Notes: generated from the sequence alone by a model not told the origin. A DNA stretch of 64,000 nt from Siphlonurus alternatus (GCA_949825025.1 OX463784.1:1947168-2011167); one strand, 5' to 3'; positions 24,861 through 37,369 are shown, counted from the stretch's first letter. Made by a program: numbers and translations.

Positions 24861-25596
24861 CAGGGCAGTCTGCTACAGGCCGTCTTACCCCCCACCACTC
24901 TTTTTATTAGTCGGCCGACTGAGCGGCCGGTTTACATGCATTCTTACGGGAGAGAGACCTCACTTTGCGCCCGGATTATGGCGATTTCACGGTATCTAGA
25001 GATTTGAAATTAAAAGTAAGTAAATGCTCATAGAGTCTAATATTGCTCAACAACTTTCTTTTACCCGCAAAAATAATATTAATACGTTTAAATATGACTT
25101 TTATAAACCGGACGACTAGTATGAAAAAAGTCTAAGCCCATTTCTAAAGCGATGACGTAGTATAGACTTTATATATATTTTGCATGACTGTGGAATTGGA
25201 CTCTACCTTAATGTGAATATTTACATTATTTTAACATCAAATCAAGTTAATTCCTATAATCAAAATATTTATGAAGGTTGATTTTCTGTTTATTTGTGGT
25301 TTTGATATTCTGTGACGTCATACTATATAACTAGACTTATAAGTTATAACTCAGTTCCCGCCTTGCGTTTTTCTCGAAAAATATGATATTTATCAAATAA
25401 ATAAAAATAACAATGTGTAGAAAAAAATAATTCATGTACATCAGACTACAATTTACTTTCAATTTTCCACGTAAATATTTTAAAATAAATATTTTCTTAC
25501 ACGGAGGACCCATTTACTTTTAAAAATCCGGACGACTAATATCAGTGAGATGACAGTCGAAAATCCATGTGAGACGGCCTGTAGGAGACTGCCCTG
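24861..25596. mobile_element. hAT-like non-autonomous element with CTACTGC target duplication, copy B
   Basis: Terminal inverted repeats CAGGGCAGTCT(G/C)CTACAGG; element flanked by ctactgc on both sides (24854-24860 and 25597-25603). Copy A at 6721-6750 carries the uninterrupted site, proving an insertion. 736 bp, AT-rich interior, no transposase frame. A 7-bp duplication with CAGGG ends is compatible with a hAT- or P-like origin. Copy C carries the same insertion. Confidence 0.85.
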
Positions 25597-26055
25597 CTAC
25601 TGCGCATGCGCAGCGGGCGGCGGTAAAATACCGTCTTCTACCCTGACTGCCTCGTATTTTGATGAGCTTAATCTTTACCCGATGTCAATATTTTCACAGA
25701 AATGACGAAAATGAAATCAAACTCCCTTGTTAAAAAGTAGCCAACTTTAAAAATTATTAATTCAAAAACAATCTCGAATTTGTATACCTGATATTTTAGC
25801 TACTGATTTAAGGGGGTGTACACCCCAACAATATCAGATATATATGTAAAAAAAAAAAAAAAAAAAAAATAAATATATATTTATACTTTCTGCCGCCCCC
25901 CCCCCCAAAGTTTCAAATTATCAGTTATAAATTTTTACATCGAAATTAATACCATTTTTTTTTTAAATGCAAAATAATATAGTACTATTGAAAATGTCTC
26001 TCTAAATACACTTTAAGTAATAAAATGTAAATATAAATAGCTATACAGTATAACA

Positions 26056-26230
26056 GATCTTGGTTTAATTACCTCTAGACAGTGTTCAATATACTAGACG
26101 GCGCAGAGATACATCAGCTAATGAAAAGGTGGCCAGCTGTCATTTTAGCCTTTTCATTGGCTGATATATATCTGGCGCCGTTTAGTCTACTGAAGTGTCT
26201 AGAGTTAAATTAAAATCTGTTATATAGAGT
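26056..26230. mobile_element. Small fold-back element (TCTAGACA), copy B
   Basis: Inverted counterpart of 4255-4440, with the same ccttttcattggctgat hairpin centre. Confidence 0.7.
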
Positions 26231-26397
26231 ACAGTGTAAATGACTATAAAACACTATTTTAAACGTATGTACGGCATTTTTCTAACGTATTAAAGTACTT
26301 TTTGTTTGTTTTTCAACGATATAAGAAGGTTGGGAAACAATAAAACAAATACCACAGCAACTTTATATCAGTTGCTGCACCACGAATGACCTCTAGG

Positions 26398-26400
<3 letters not shown>

Positions 26401-26437
<37 letters not shown>
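26401..26437. repeat. Poly(T) tract
   Basis: 35 or more T. It is shorter in copy C (55572-55597) and only about 12 A in copy A (4074-4085), so it has expanded in B. Confidence 0.95.
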
Positions 26438-26440
<3 letters not shown>

Positions 26441-26754
26441 ATGCGTACAGAAAATACTAAGAAAATAATTCTTGTCGTCACCCCTCGATCACGGCTGCAG
26501 TCTTCCTGCAACATACAGACAACAAAGTTTAACAACAAATGCAGCCCGCTTCAAACTTTACAGCAAAATAATCATATAAATATACTTTATAATAACCGTT
26601 TATAAATTTTAGGTTAAGGAATATATTTATAATATGGGTGGCTCATACGCAGTGTGATCATCCAAAAACATGTCAGAAATAGCTATGTTGTCTCTAATGA
26701 TAAATACACATTGACATAATTGTAGTATTATAATTAATAGTGGACAACCCCCAG

Positions 26755-27055
26755 CATGAATTAATTTTTTTACTACAAAAATGAATAGATGGTACCAAAT
26801 TATGCTACTCTGAATTTTTTCAGATATTTTTCAGTCACAGAACTATTTTTAAATAATTATTGAAGGTGCGGCCCCATAGAGACAGGCGTTTCGGTCCTAT
26901 CCTATTTATTATAGATTCAGGTGTGCCAAATTAACTTACAGGACTTTCAACATTATTTAAAAATAGTTACAAGACTTAAAAAAAAATAAAAAATTTCAGA
27001 GTATAATTTGGTACCTTCCATTTAATTTTGCAATAATAAAAATATGCAGATAATA
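26755..27055. mobile_element. Fold-back MITE, GATAGAGGGT family, copy B
   Basis: Counterpart of 3475-3760 on the other strand: gaatagatggtaccaaat at left, gtaccttccatttaatttt at right. Confidence 0.75.
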
Positions 27056-27377
27056 ATATCCATACAAGAAATTTGCATAATATCATCTCATCGCTTTGAG
27101 GTAAGACAACTTTTTCAGCATTTGAACTGAAAAACTGATGTGGTGGCATGATATATGAAGCATTCTTTAATAATTATGAAACAATATCAAAAACAGTGTC
27201 ATCATTTTTGTATGGATTTTTGCGTACTGCATTTATGTAAAGAGGACTTCAAGTACGTTTATAATTTTCAATTTTTTAAAACTTTTTTACGAACTTTTAC
27301 TTACTTAAGTACTGAAGTTACTTAAGGATTTAAAATCGTTCCTACAAAAATTAAGATGCAATGGACTACTTACATGA

Positions 27378-27690
27378 AAATTTTTTATTGCAGATATGAA
27401 TAGAAGGTACCAAATTATGCTACTCTGATTTTTTCCAGATTTTTTTGAGTCCCGGAATTATTTTTTTAATAATAATTGAAAATTCTGGAAGTTAAGGTGA
27501 AACCCCTGATCTCTTAATAAAAAGGATAGGGACAAGACGCCTATTGACGCCTGCAGGGGGCGTGGCCACACTTTCAATAATAATTATTTAAATATTTAAA
27601 AATACTTCTGGGACTCAAAAAAATCTGAAACAATTAATTCAGAGTAGCATAATTTGGAACCCTCTATTAATTTTTGTAATAAAAGTTTGT
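27378..27690. mobile_element. Fold-back MITE, GATAGAGGGT family, copy B
   Basis: Counterpart of 2828-3120: gaatagaaggtaccaaat at left, tttggaaccctctattaat at right, centre ggacaagacgcctattgac. Confidence 0.8.
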
Positions 27691-27813
27691 CATGCAGGTT
27701 GTCCATATTACTGCAATTTTTAAAACAAATAGGACCGTCACAGAGTTTGGAAATGAATACGGGTATTCGATGTGAAGCTCTTATTTATTTAAATTATTTA
27801 CTTTGAGAAAGTA

Positions 27814-27979
27814 TGGAGGGCATTCACAAAGCAATTAAACCCCCGCTTTAGCCTCGATTTTTATCTCTGGTGCTATACATGGTGCTTAACTAGGAGCTTA
27901 ACATGCCCCTGGTTTAGCACCAGAGATAAAAATCGAGGCCAAAGTGGGGGTTAAAGTGCTTTGTGAATGTCCCCCCTAT
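27814..27979. mobile_element. Fold-back MITE, GGGGGCATTCACAAAGC family, copy B
   Basis: Counterpart of 2520-2696. Arms gggcattcacaaagca and gctttgtgaatgtcccc; centre ggtttagcaccagagataaa. Confidence 0.8.
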
Positions 27980-28087
27980 GTATCTGTAATTGGAAACTAT
28001 ATATATTATACAGAGAAAAATAAAAGCTTCTATAAAATAATAAGGGAACAGCATTTTTTTTTATCATTTATGCTAATAACACAAAAA

Positions 28088-28201
<114 letters not shown>

Positions 28202-28439
28202 ACCATGAACTTAAGATTCACTTTTATGTATTATAATTAATACGATAGTTCAATGTTGCATAAAAGACACATCGACTGATAATATTGCTAACAGCTCAAA
28301 TTATATCGAGGAAAATGATAACCGTGGTCGTGGTAGGAACTTAAGAACGCTCATTTTATCGCAGATTACCATTGCAAAAACGACTGTACGATAATCAACA
28401 TAAATTTTTTATGTTAATATATTATAATTTATGTTGATA

Positions 28440-29115
28440 GTTGACTTTGTGATGATCAAGTTTCTCGATATAATTGGAGATGATGGTCATATAGTCGTTT
28501 TTATTATGCTAATATACGGTAAAATGAACCTTCTATCACGGCAATCAAGATTATCTATATATTATACAATCCGAGCTGACGTTCACATGGTCGTTTTTCT
28601 ATGGTATTCTTGGGTGAAATGATTCTTACCTACTTCCCATAATAATATAATTGTTTCTTTATATTAAATTAAATTATCTTTAAGTCGTTTTTACTATATT
28701 AAATTGAGGTAATATAAGCCTTACGATCCTGCCACAGCAATCTTGTTTATAAAATTCGAGTTGTTGTTCATTGAGTCGTGTTGATAATGTTAATACACGG
28801 TAAAATGAACCTTACGTTTCCACAACTACAATATAAACATGCTTCTCCAAATATTCTGAAATTAATGAGTATACGGTCCCTTTTGCAATGTAAATTTACC
28901 ATAAAAAGGTCAAGCGTGGCGCAGTGCATTGGCCGGTTCTCATTGAATCACCGAAGTCAAACAAAGTCGAGCATGGTTAGTACTTGGATGAGTGACCGTT
29001 TCAAATAAAAAAAGAGGCTTACGGTTTTACCACAGTATAGATAACTTTATGAAATTTGAGTTACTGTTCATTAAAGACGTGTTTCCAATTATTGCTAATA
29101 CATAGTAAAATGAAC
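28440..29115. repeat. Degenerate direct repeats (TAATACACGGTAAAATGAAC), copy B
   Basis: ta(a)tacacggtaaaatgaacct recurs at about 28510, 28793 and 29100. It is accompanied by gtcgtttttattatg-type, ccacagcaatcttg-type and gagttgttgttcattga words at roughly 280-300 bp spacing. A 5S-like sequence is embedded between the second and third units. Same array in copy C. Confidence 0.55.
28907..29008 (+). ncRNA. 5S rRNA-derived sequence (SINE head or pseudogene), copy B
   Basis: gttctcattgaatcaccga, aagtcaaacaaagtcgagc, tggttagtacttggatgag and tgaccgtttcaa follow the order of the 5S rRNA internal control region (A box, intermediate element, C box). Substitutions and the absence of normal 5S ends mean it is not a functional 5S gene. 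The preceding agcgtggcgcagtgcattg is shared with the copies at 29935 and 47660 (opposite strand), as in 5S-derived SINE3-type elements. Confidence 0.7.
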
Positions 29116-29534
29116 CTTATTTTTTCCTATAATTTATTAATAAATAATCGAATTTTTAAACAATAAACAGACATCTAGTAGAAATTAGAAAATCAGAATC
29201 CTTATTCTCTTTTCATTGAGCATTTTCAAACGCACCTAATTCTAATAATATAGCTGTAGAACGTGTTTTTTTTATGTGCTCTAATTCTACAGACTTAATA
29301 TTCTTAAAAAAACATGTTTTACAACTTGTTATGTCTCGTTAGTTACATTTAATTATATACACCTCGGGACATGACGAACGTTAAGAATTGCCGAAACTTC
29401 ATCTCCAAAAGACAAATGTTTGTAATTTTGAGGGAGATAGCACAATAAAGTCTACAAGATAAATAAACGCCTCAAAAGACCACGTGACAAAGTAACGTTC
29501 GTGATGTCCGAAGTACACACTCCATGACACTGAC

Positions 29535-29685
29535 CTTGTTTAGTGGAGATCTGACAGAGCAATGATGATAATTTCGTCTCGACAGTTTATTTTTTAGCTG
29601 CTGATGAGCTGAGGGTATGCAGACAATCTTTGACACAATTACGTCAATGACCTGTCGAACTTTACAGCAGGGAATACCATCTTTT
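29535..29685 (-). CDS. Weak candidate exon, copy B
   Basis: On the minus strand, acceptor ctattaacag precedes and donor aacaag|gtcagtg follows 151 nt. It is open in one phase (contains DGIPCCKVRQVIDVIVSK and QQLKNKLSRRNYHHC). The copy C counterpart (58714-58864) keeps the frame and both splice sites with two amino-acid changes and one silent change. No family recognised; 50 open codons are not strong evidence. Confidence 0.2.
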
Positions 29686-29929
29686 CTGTTAATAGTACGC
29701 AGAAATTACCCAAAGTACTTGTAAAATTTTTCCTGGTGGGCAATAGGGCAGTTTTATTAAACGTAAACATTCAATATCCAGGTGTATACTTCTTAACTTT
29801 GAAATACTCTCGCAACTCTAAAGAAAAAATAATAATAAAATAAAAATAACGAAAGGAAAATATTAATTTTAAATATAGTAAAAATAGCACTATTGACATT
29901 ATTTATATTTTCTCTTACTGAGGTTGAGT

Positions 29930-30390
29930 GCAACGCAGTTCATTGACCGGTTCTCTTTAGATCTTCAAAGTTAAGCAACGATGAACGTGGTCAGTTCTTG
30001 CATATATACTATTACTGGTACTTGGATGGGTGACCGTTTCAAGTAAAAATTATATTCCTCCCTCCCTGGGGTAAATTCGTCTCGCTTTCCATCCAGTGCA
30101 GTGATGCACTTGCGTGTGGTTTCCCATGCTTTGGACAGTTTGGACATCACTTTGGTTCATTTATAAAAAGTAGAGGTGTCCATCTTGACTGAGGTTTTCT
30201 ACGGTTCCTTCAATCTCAGCACAAAATATTTATTTAACGTATATTATACGCTGGGAGCGTAACAGGCCGTGGCCACCATCCTTTCCCTCCCTTATCCCTA
30301 CCCATTACCCCGCTGGGAACTGTAAGTTCCTAGGGGTGAATCCTTGTAAAAAAAAAATTGTCTTTTTTAAAACCTGTAATAAAAGAAAAA
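29930..30390 (+). mobile_element. 5S-derived SINE, copy B
   Basis: A 5S-like head (agttaagcaacgatgaacg, then tacttggatgggtgaccg), split by about 25 bp of inserted sequence, is followed by a body with ctggggtaaattcgtctcg, cttgactgaggttttctac and cctcccttatccctaccc, ending in an A-run. The body alone recurs, diverged, at 45535-45715. Pol III promoter boxes derived from 5S are the defining trait of SINE3-type elements (known of the family). Confidence 0.65.
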
Positions 30391-31671
30391 ATACAGTAAA
30401 AATCGACTTTATTTAAAAAAAAAAAAGCCAGGTTATAATAATTTATTTCTTGATGGATCGTGGACATTAACTTGTGAAAGACATTCTCTAGGCGACGGTC
30501 ATTGTCTTTCGGAAGTTGCTGTGACAGACGGGCACCAACACAATGAGCAGCACCAAATGATGGACTTCACTCAAAACAATTAACCTCCTAAAAGCGTTAT
30601 TTTTTTTATTATTATTATTATTTTTTTTTTTTTTTTGCGTTAAGATAACCTTATGCCTCATGGCATGACACAGTACCGAGTATATTGATAATCTTCATTC
30701 TAAGAATCTGTGCTGTTATAAAATTAATGTCCCTCCAGAAGGGTGAATAAATTTGTGGTTTTTCTGATTTAATTCAGTTTTGAAACTTTGCGGAGTGGTT
30801 TGAAGCAGAATTACTGACCTATTTGTGAAATTCGAATGCTGATGTAATAAGATGTAATAATGGCCATAAACATTATTTCCGGCTGCTTACAGAAGGACTA
30901 TAAAATAAATTTGAATACATATAATTCTGAATTATATATATATCAGTTTACATACTTATAAGCTCGTTTATAAAAGCAAACAAATATCTTTTTTTTTCTT
31001 AAATTTCAAAAAAAATAATTAAGTGACACGTACAAAAAGAAATTATATTATAATTATTTATTTTTTGCTTATCTAACGTTGTATATTTTTGAACAACCTT
31101 ATTTTTAAAATGGTCACGTACAAATTAAATAACTGGGAATTTTTACATAATTATTCCATTCACAGAATACCCCCCTCTATTAATGAGTTTATTTTACTAC
31201 GCTGAAACGTCTGTCGTCGATTTCGCGCGCCAGCGCCGCCTTTGCCGGGGCCCTTAAAAATAGGGGGACCCACTTTTCATGTAGACCACTTCGGGGGGTA
31301 CCTCTGAGCCGATTTTGAGCGTCCCGGAATTTTTTTCCGGGCCAGGAAAATTACCCAAAAGTGCAAACTCGCGATGTGTCAAAGAGGTGGTGGAGAAAAG
31401 GTGAGGTATGGGTCCCCCCATAAAAAAATCAGGATTTCCGAATCTCCAAAAAAATTTTGAAAAATGTCAACAAATTTTGGGTTTTTCGCGATTTTTCGGA
31501 GAAAAATTGCCTTAAAAACCTCGAAAATTTCGAAATGTTTGATTTTGACCTCAGAAATGAAAAATAGACAAAATTTCACATAAAATTAGCATACTGAAAA
31601 ATTCCGCAAAATTAGGGGCCGTTTCGGCCCCCCGTCCCGGAAAAGGGTCTTTCCGGGACCAAATTATCTAT

Positions 31672-31705
31672 TGGAACGGTGCGCGCTAGCGCACCGGTCC
31701 AATGA
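31672..31705. other. GC-rich hairpin inside the 5.37 kb insertion
   Basis: attggaacggtgcgcg and its near-perfect complement cgcaccggtccaat surround a gcta centre; one mismatch in 15 pairs. Stands out in AT-rich surroundings. Confidence 0.7.
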
Positions 31706-32692
31706 AACGAAATGGGCCTAAAAATCATGTGACTCGGGTCCATTCAAAAAAATTCGAAAAGAGTCATTATTTTGGGGGGCGCAAAATTTTGAATTTTCAG
31801 CATAGGGACATGCGGGTTAAAAGGGGTCTCTTTCGGACCCCACAGCTCAAAAAGTTACAGAGATAGCTCGATTCTGAAAGAAAAACGCTAGCTGGGTTTG
31901 TTCCGAACTACAAAACTGCTATCTTGAAAATTTCGAATTTTGAGTTTCGATTTTCAAAATCCCGGTTTTCCGGGACACGTACTCAAAAATCGGGCGAACC
32001 AGGAACTTTTGATACACCGAGACCAAGAAAAAGTTGTGCGCCATGGTTTTTTACACCTTCTATTAAATTTTCAAAACGATCGAATCATTTTTCGCGAAGT
32101 TATGGCGCCCGAAAATCGAATTTTATATTCGCCTCATTTCCCCATAAGGATTAACCCGGGAAATTTCACCCGAAAATGAAATTTTCGAATCTCGGGTTTT
32201 TAAATTTTTTTCTAAAGCAGTTTTTCACGAGGAATCCGAATACGGCCTCAGAATTGAGCTGCGACGAAAATCAAAATTAGGAAAAAATATTGAAATTTTT
32301 CAAAATCTGACTTTTTTCGAAAAAAAATTAATAACTCAAAAAGTTAGAATTTCAGCGCTTTTTCGTGGGCACCGTTTAAAAGCCAGTAAAATTTGGCTCT
32401 AGAAAAATGAAATTTAAGAAACACGAGACCCATACAAAAAATCACAGAAAATCGCAAAGTTGAGAAATTTTGTGATTTTCGTCATTTTCCAGGTAGAGCA
32501 AATTTCCGGGTTTTTCTTTTTTCCGTAACTTTTTTTCTTTTGATTTCTGGGCAAAACGGTGACGGTTCCCCGCTCCAGGCCACGCCTGTCCCAGACCTAC
32601 TTTTTGACGAACTTTCCAGCGGCGGGCTCAAAAATAAGATCCGACTTATGGTTCGTGACTTATGGCACGTTTTTGGAAATGCACTTTTCCTC

Positions 32693-32724
32693 GGCGTCCC
32701 GGAAAAAAAATCCGGGACGCCGAA
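32693..32724. other. Perfect hairpin GGCGTCCCGGA..TCCGGGACGCC
   Basis: A 12-bp stem with an A7 loop. Half-versions (gtcccgga, ttccggga) recur at 31320, 31630 and 31960, so the whole 31.2-32.8 kb part is seeded with the same CCGGG words. Confidence 0.8.
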
Positions 32725-32908
32725 TTTTGGGAACCATTTTTTCTGAACCCAAATTTTGTGTTCTTTCCATTGGTGCCATAAGATTTGCCATAAGTCCCAT
32801 AGGAGCCGAGATAATGGAGGGGGAAAGTAAAGACAATTTATTTTTATGGCTCTTATTTGGTTTATGTATTATATAATTGTAATAGCATTATATTTACATA
32901 TTTCTCGA

Positions 32909-33256
32909 TGCGCCCGCTGCCATAACATGAAATCTTATGGAACTAGCCTTGCCAAACTTTGATATAAGAGGCATTGGATGTACCTGCACCTGTCCTGCTG
33001 TGTTTTAAGCTTCCATCAATCATATTTCGACACTTTTAAGCGAGTATCTTTGATCCGAGCGCCATTTCAGTCCACTTTTGCATGCGCCCGCTGCCATAAC
33101 ATGAAATCTTATGGGACTAGCGTTGCCAAACTTTGACATAACATGCATGGGATGTGCCTGCACCTATCTTGCTATGTTTTAAGCTTCCATCAATCATCTT
33201 TCGAAACTTTTAAACGTGGATCTTTGATCCGAGCGCCATTTGAGTTCACTTTTGCA
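32909..33256. repeat. 174-bp tandem duplication inside the 5.37 kb insertion
   Basis: Two consecutive units beginning atgcgcccgctgccataaca and ending ccacttttgc / tcacttttgc, with about 10% divergence. Confidence 0.85.
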
Positions 33257-33439
33257 TGCTAAAACCACATTCCATCCGTCTTCAATTTTCAGCGAGGCTG
33301 CGGTAGCAGCCGAGCTCCATTGAATATGACCTATGAGTGCTGGCTAACCTTCATCTAGCCAAGAATTTTAAAACATTTGCCAGAATGAAGCAATTTCTAT
33401 ATGCTAAGATGTAATTTGTATATATTATGCATGCAATTT

Positions 33440-34470
33440 CCTATGTGAAATGCATATAAATATGAAACTATTGCCGCCACGGCTTGACAAATTTAAAGTA
33501 TGATAATGTTATGATGTGGGCATGTAATAGCCTCTATTTGACAACTTTTAAGCCAATAAACACGCCTCCATCACGTTTCTTTCTATGGAAACCACTGTAC
33601 TTTTATAGCATTTAGATGAGATGCGCCGCAAGCCCTGGAGAGGGCATGAATTATCACAGGGTGTTGAAAATCACCATGAACCTTCGTTTTAATGTCCTCT
33701 AACATAAAAATTTCGATTTGCGAAAATCGGATAAAAATTGACAGTTTTTCGCGGGAATTTTGAATTTTTTTCAAAATTTCATGATGTATATATACTATGC
33801 AAAAATATAGCAAAATCGACCAAAAATTAAAAATTTGAAATGAACATCATTTCCAATTATATTGACCACGCTGAGTTCGAATTTTCATGAATTTTTAGTT
33901 TCGGACCAAAACTCGAGCCAGGGGGGCCTTAACACCTGTTTTTCTTCATTATACATATAATATACTATGTGAAATGCATATAAATATGAAACTATCGCTG
34001 CCACGGCTTCACAAATTTAAAGTATGATAATGTTACGATGTGGGCATGTAATGGTCTCTATTTGACAACTTTTAAGCCCATAAACACGCCTCCATCACGT
34101 TTCTTTCTATGGAAACCACTGTACTTTTTATAGCATTTAGATGAGATGCGGCGCCGGCCCTGGAGAGGGCATGAAACATCATAGGCTTATGAAAATCACC
34201 ATGAACCTTCGTTTTAATGTCCTCTAACATAAAAATGTCCATTTTTTGAAAATCGGATAAAAATTGACCGTTTTTCGCGGGAAATTTGAATTTTTTAGCA
34301 AATTTCATGATGTATACTATGCAATAATATAGCAAAATCGACAAAAAAATAAAAATTTGAGATGAGTGTCATTTCCCACTATATCGACCACGCTGAGTTC
34401 AAATTTTCATGAATTTTTACTCTCGGACCAAAACTTGAGCCAGGGGGGCAAAAACACCATTTGGTTTTAT
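33440..34470. repeat. About 514-bp tandem duplication inside the 5.37 kb insertion
   Basis: Two units sharing tatgtgaaatgcatataaat, cgcctccatcacgtttctt, ctggagagggcatgaa, tcaccatgaaccttcg and gagccaggggggc. Minus-strand open frames in each unit resemble each other only because the units do. Confidence 0.85.
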
Positions 34471-34695
34471 TGTCAATATAATTGCCGTGATTTTATGCAT
34501 GTTTTTATAATAAAAGGAATGTGTAAACGGGCTGACTTGAGTGGTGTGACCCGTCCCATGTAAAATTAACCCAGGAACTTGAATTTGACCAAATAAATGA
34601 CCGGAAGTGGACAGGAGAGGCGGGAAATTCAAATTTTGGTCAACATTTCATATATATTATGTTTTTATGGTGTTATCAGTGTCGTTTGAGTAAAC

Positions 34696-36190
34696 CGTTG
34701 CGGACGAACTCTGGACTGTTGATTGTCGGCTCCATGGCAACCGATTGTTTTGTTTGTTGGGCGACCGGTAAATTCAAATATTTTTAAATTCTCGCCGGCC
34801 GCAGTTGACGTTCTTCGACGTTTTGCTCAACTTTTTGACATTTTAAGGTAAAGATTAATATTGTGTATTTTTTTTTTTGACTTCAAACTTTATTGAGCAT
34901 TGATATTTTATATTTTAAACCACTGACCGCTACCAGGTTCCTCTGATAAGCCCCTTTCGCTTTTCGGTTTCCCGGTTTCATCCGATTAAAAAGCTTTCTT
35001 TCATACCCAACAAGGCCACAGACGGGTGTACCCTCAGGGCGTGGCTGTGCCTTGGGACAGCATGCGGCAGCAACACAACCTCATACGTTTCATTTAAGTG
35101 GGAGCGCACAGCCACCCGCGAGACAGCATTCTGCCGAGTATTTCGTTGCGGACGAACTCTGGACTGTTGATTGTCGGCTCCATGGCAACCGATTGTTTTG
35201 TTTGTTGGGCGACCGGTAAGTTCAAATATTTTTTAATTCTCACCGGCCGCCGTTGACGTTCTTCGACGTTTACTCAACTTTATGACATTTTAAGGTAAAG
35301 ATGAATATTATGTATTTTTTATTGACTTCAAACTTTATTGAACATCGATATTTTATATTTTAAACCAGTGACCGCTACCAGGTTCCTCTGATAAGCCCCT
35401 TTCGCTTTTCGGTTTCCCGGTTTCATCCGATTAAAAAGCTTTCTTTTCATACCCAACAAGGCCACAGACGGGTGTACCTTCAGGACGTGGCTGTGCCTTG
35501 GGACAGCGTGCGGCCGCAACACAACCTCATATGGTTCCTTTAAGTGGGAGCGCACAGCCACCCGCGAGACCGCACTCTGCCGAGTATTTCGTTGCGGACG
35601 GACTCTCGACTGTTGATTCTCGGCTCCATGGCAACCGGTTGTTTTGATTGTTGTGTGACCGGTAAATTCAAATATTTTTAAACATTCGCCGGCCGCAGTT
35701 GACGTTCTTCGACGTTTTACTCAACTTTTTGACATTTTAAGGTAAAGATTAATATTGTGTATTTTTTTTTTACTTCAAACTTTATTGAGCATTGATATTT
35801 TATATTTTAAACCAGTGACCGCTACCAGGTTCCTCTGATTAGCCCCTTTCGCTTTTCGGTTTCCCGGTTTCATCCGATTTTAAAAAGCTTTCTTTCATAC
35901 CCAACAAGGCCACAGACGGGTGTACCCTCGGGGCGTGGCTGTGCCTTGGGACAGCGTGCGGCCGCAACATAACCTCATATGTTTCCTTTAAGTGGGAGCG
36001 CACAGCCACCCGCGAGACCGCACTCTGCCGAGTAGTTTTTTGCGGACAAACTCTCAACTGTTGATTCTCGGTTCCATGGCAACCGGTTGTTTTGATTGTT
36101 GGGCGACCGGTAAATTCAAATATTTTCAAATTGTCGCCGGTGACCGTTGACGTTCTTCGACGTTCTACTCAACTTTTCATCATTTCAAGG
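34696..36190. repeat. About 447-bp tandem repeat, 3.3 units
   Basis: Units begin at 34696, 35144, 35590 and about 36037 with gttgcggacgaactctgg-type sequence. They share ctccatggcaaccg, cgttgacgttcttcgacg, tttaaggtaaagattaatat and gggagcgcacagccaccc blocks. The last unit is truncated after ttcaaggtaac. Each unit offers an AAG|gtaaag-like splice donor after a ctcaactttttgacat stretch. Open frames on the minus strand are repeat artefacts. Confidence 0.9.
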
Positions 36191-37369
36191 TAACTTTGAC
36201 CCCTCATTCTTTAACATACACCCTACCCCACCTAAAATCACCTCAGGAACACGATTTTGAGGGTTTTTAAGACCTATTCTCAATACCTACGCCGCGAAAT
36301 TCAAATTTTTGAGCTAATCACCCATTGTCCATTGACCGTCGTCTCATTAAAATTGTCTTTCGTCTTTGCTCTTTGCTGTCTGTCAATTCGTGTTTGGTGA
36401 AAAATGCAAGCACCAAGACCATTACCGACACCAATAGCATTACCGAACACCAAGCACCGACCACCACCGTTAGTATGGCCCCCGATTGTTAAGACAACTT
36501 GCAAGTTGTCCCCCCCCGCTTGTTATTTATATTATTGTGTTTATATAGAATTATATTTATTTTTTAATTTTTTTTTTTACATTTTATTTTATTGTTTTTA
36601 AATAACTGAATTTTTTATAATGTACTAAATAAAGATTACATTATTCCAATTCTTGTTACATATAGATAATATCAAAATATTAAATTTGCAGGTCTAACAA
36701 TTAAAATAATTATATCTGCGAAGTTTAAGGTGAAAATGTAAGAAGGAGAAATATTTTGTGAAAGATATGATCACATTTGACCTTTTGATAAGCTCAGTGG
36801 GTATTAATGTGAAAATAAGATAAAGATATGAATAGAAATTTTAAATTAAATAAAATGCAAAAATAACATTGATTTCTGCTTTTTATTATTGAACATATAC
36901 CCTAGTTGAAAAATTACGTCTTCAACTCATCCTTTACAAGTTTAAACTTAATCTTTTTACCTCAAAAACACATCTTATTTCCTCTTCGCTCAAAGTGAGA
37001 ATGAAATAAAGAACCACCATGCTTCCATGCTCAAGAAGAGGAAAAAAGACGTAATTTCCTTTTTCACTCATTTTTTCTTCTAAAATGGAGCAAAATAGGA
37101 GGGATTTAGACGAAGAGAGCAACTTGTAGCGAATAAAAGATGAAAATTATTTCAACTCTGCAAACAATAGAAAATCGCATGCTGTTTCAATAGTTGATTA
37201 ATTAATAGAAGACAAAAGCTTTTTGTATAAAATATACATATTTTTTTACGTTTTTAAAGCACCCTTAAAAACCGCGTGCTGATAAACATTATGTAACGTA
37301 AAAGTCAGACAATGGTTGATCGCAAACTTTTTTTTACATGACTATTAACAACACAGAGTTTTGCAGAGG

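Larger units (their letters stand above)
31155..36523. mobile_element. 5.37 kb insertion in copy B, empty site in copy C; Helitron/Helentron-like candidate
   Basis: Copy C reads acataattat|tatttatat across the point where copy B carries 5.37 kb, so the ends are known to within a base or two and there is no target duplication beyond TT/AT. The insert can be read as starting TCC and ending TTGT between two T residues. A 16-bp perfect palindrome, acaacttgcaagttgt, lies about 12 bp before the right end. Together with tandem repeats inside, this suits a non-autonomous Helitron-like element. The end is not CTRR and no Rep/helicase frame exists. Confidence 0.55.

Noticed and set aside
28907..29008. 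Functional 5S rRNA gene
   Set aside because: Only the internal control region resembles 5S; the 5' and 3' stems are absent and it carries SINE-like flanks.
31379..36129. Frames of 65-105 codons inside the 5.37 kb insertion
   Set aside because: They lie in tandemly repeated or CCGGG/AAATTTCG-rich non-coding sequence, with differing frames between repeat units and no motif.
35328..36129. Two similar minus-strand proteins at 35328 and 35839
   Set aside because: Their similarity follows from the 447-bp tandem repeat and diverges by frame at the unit ends.
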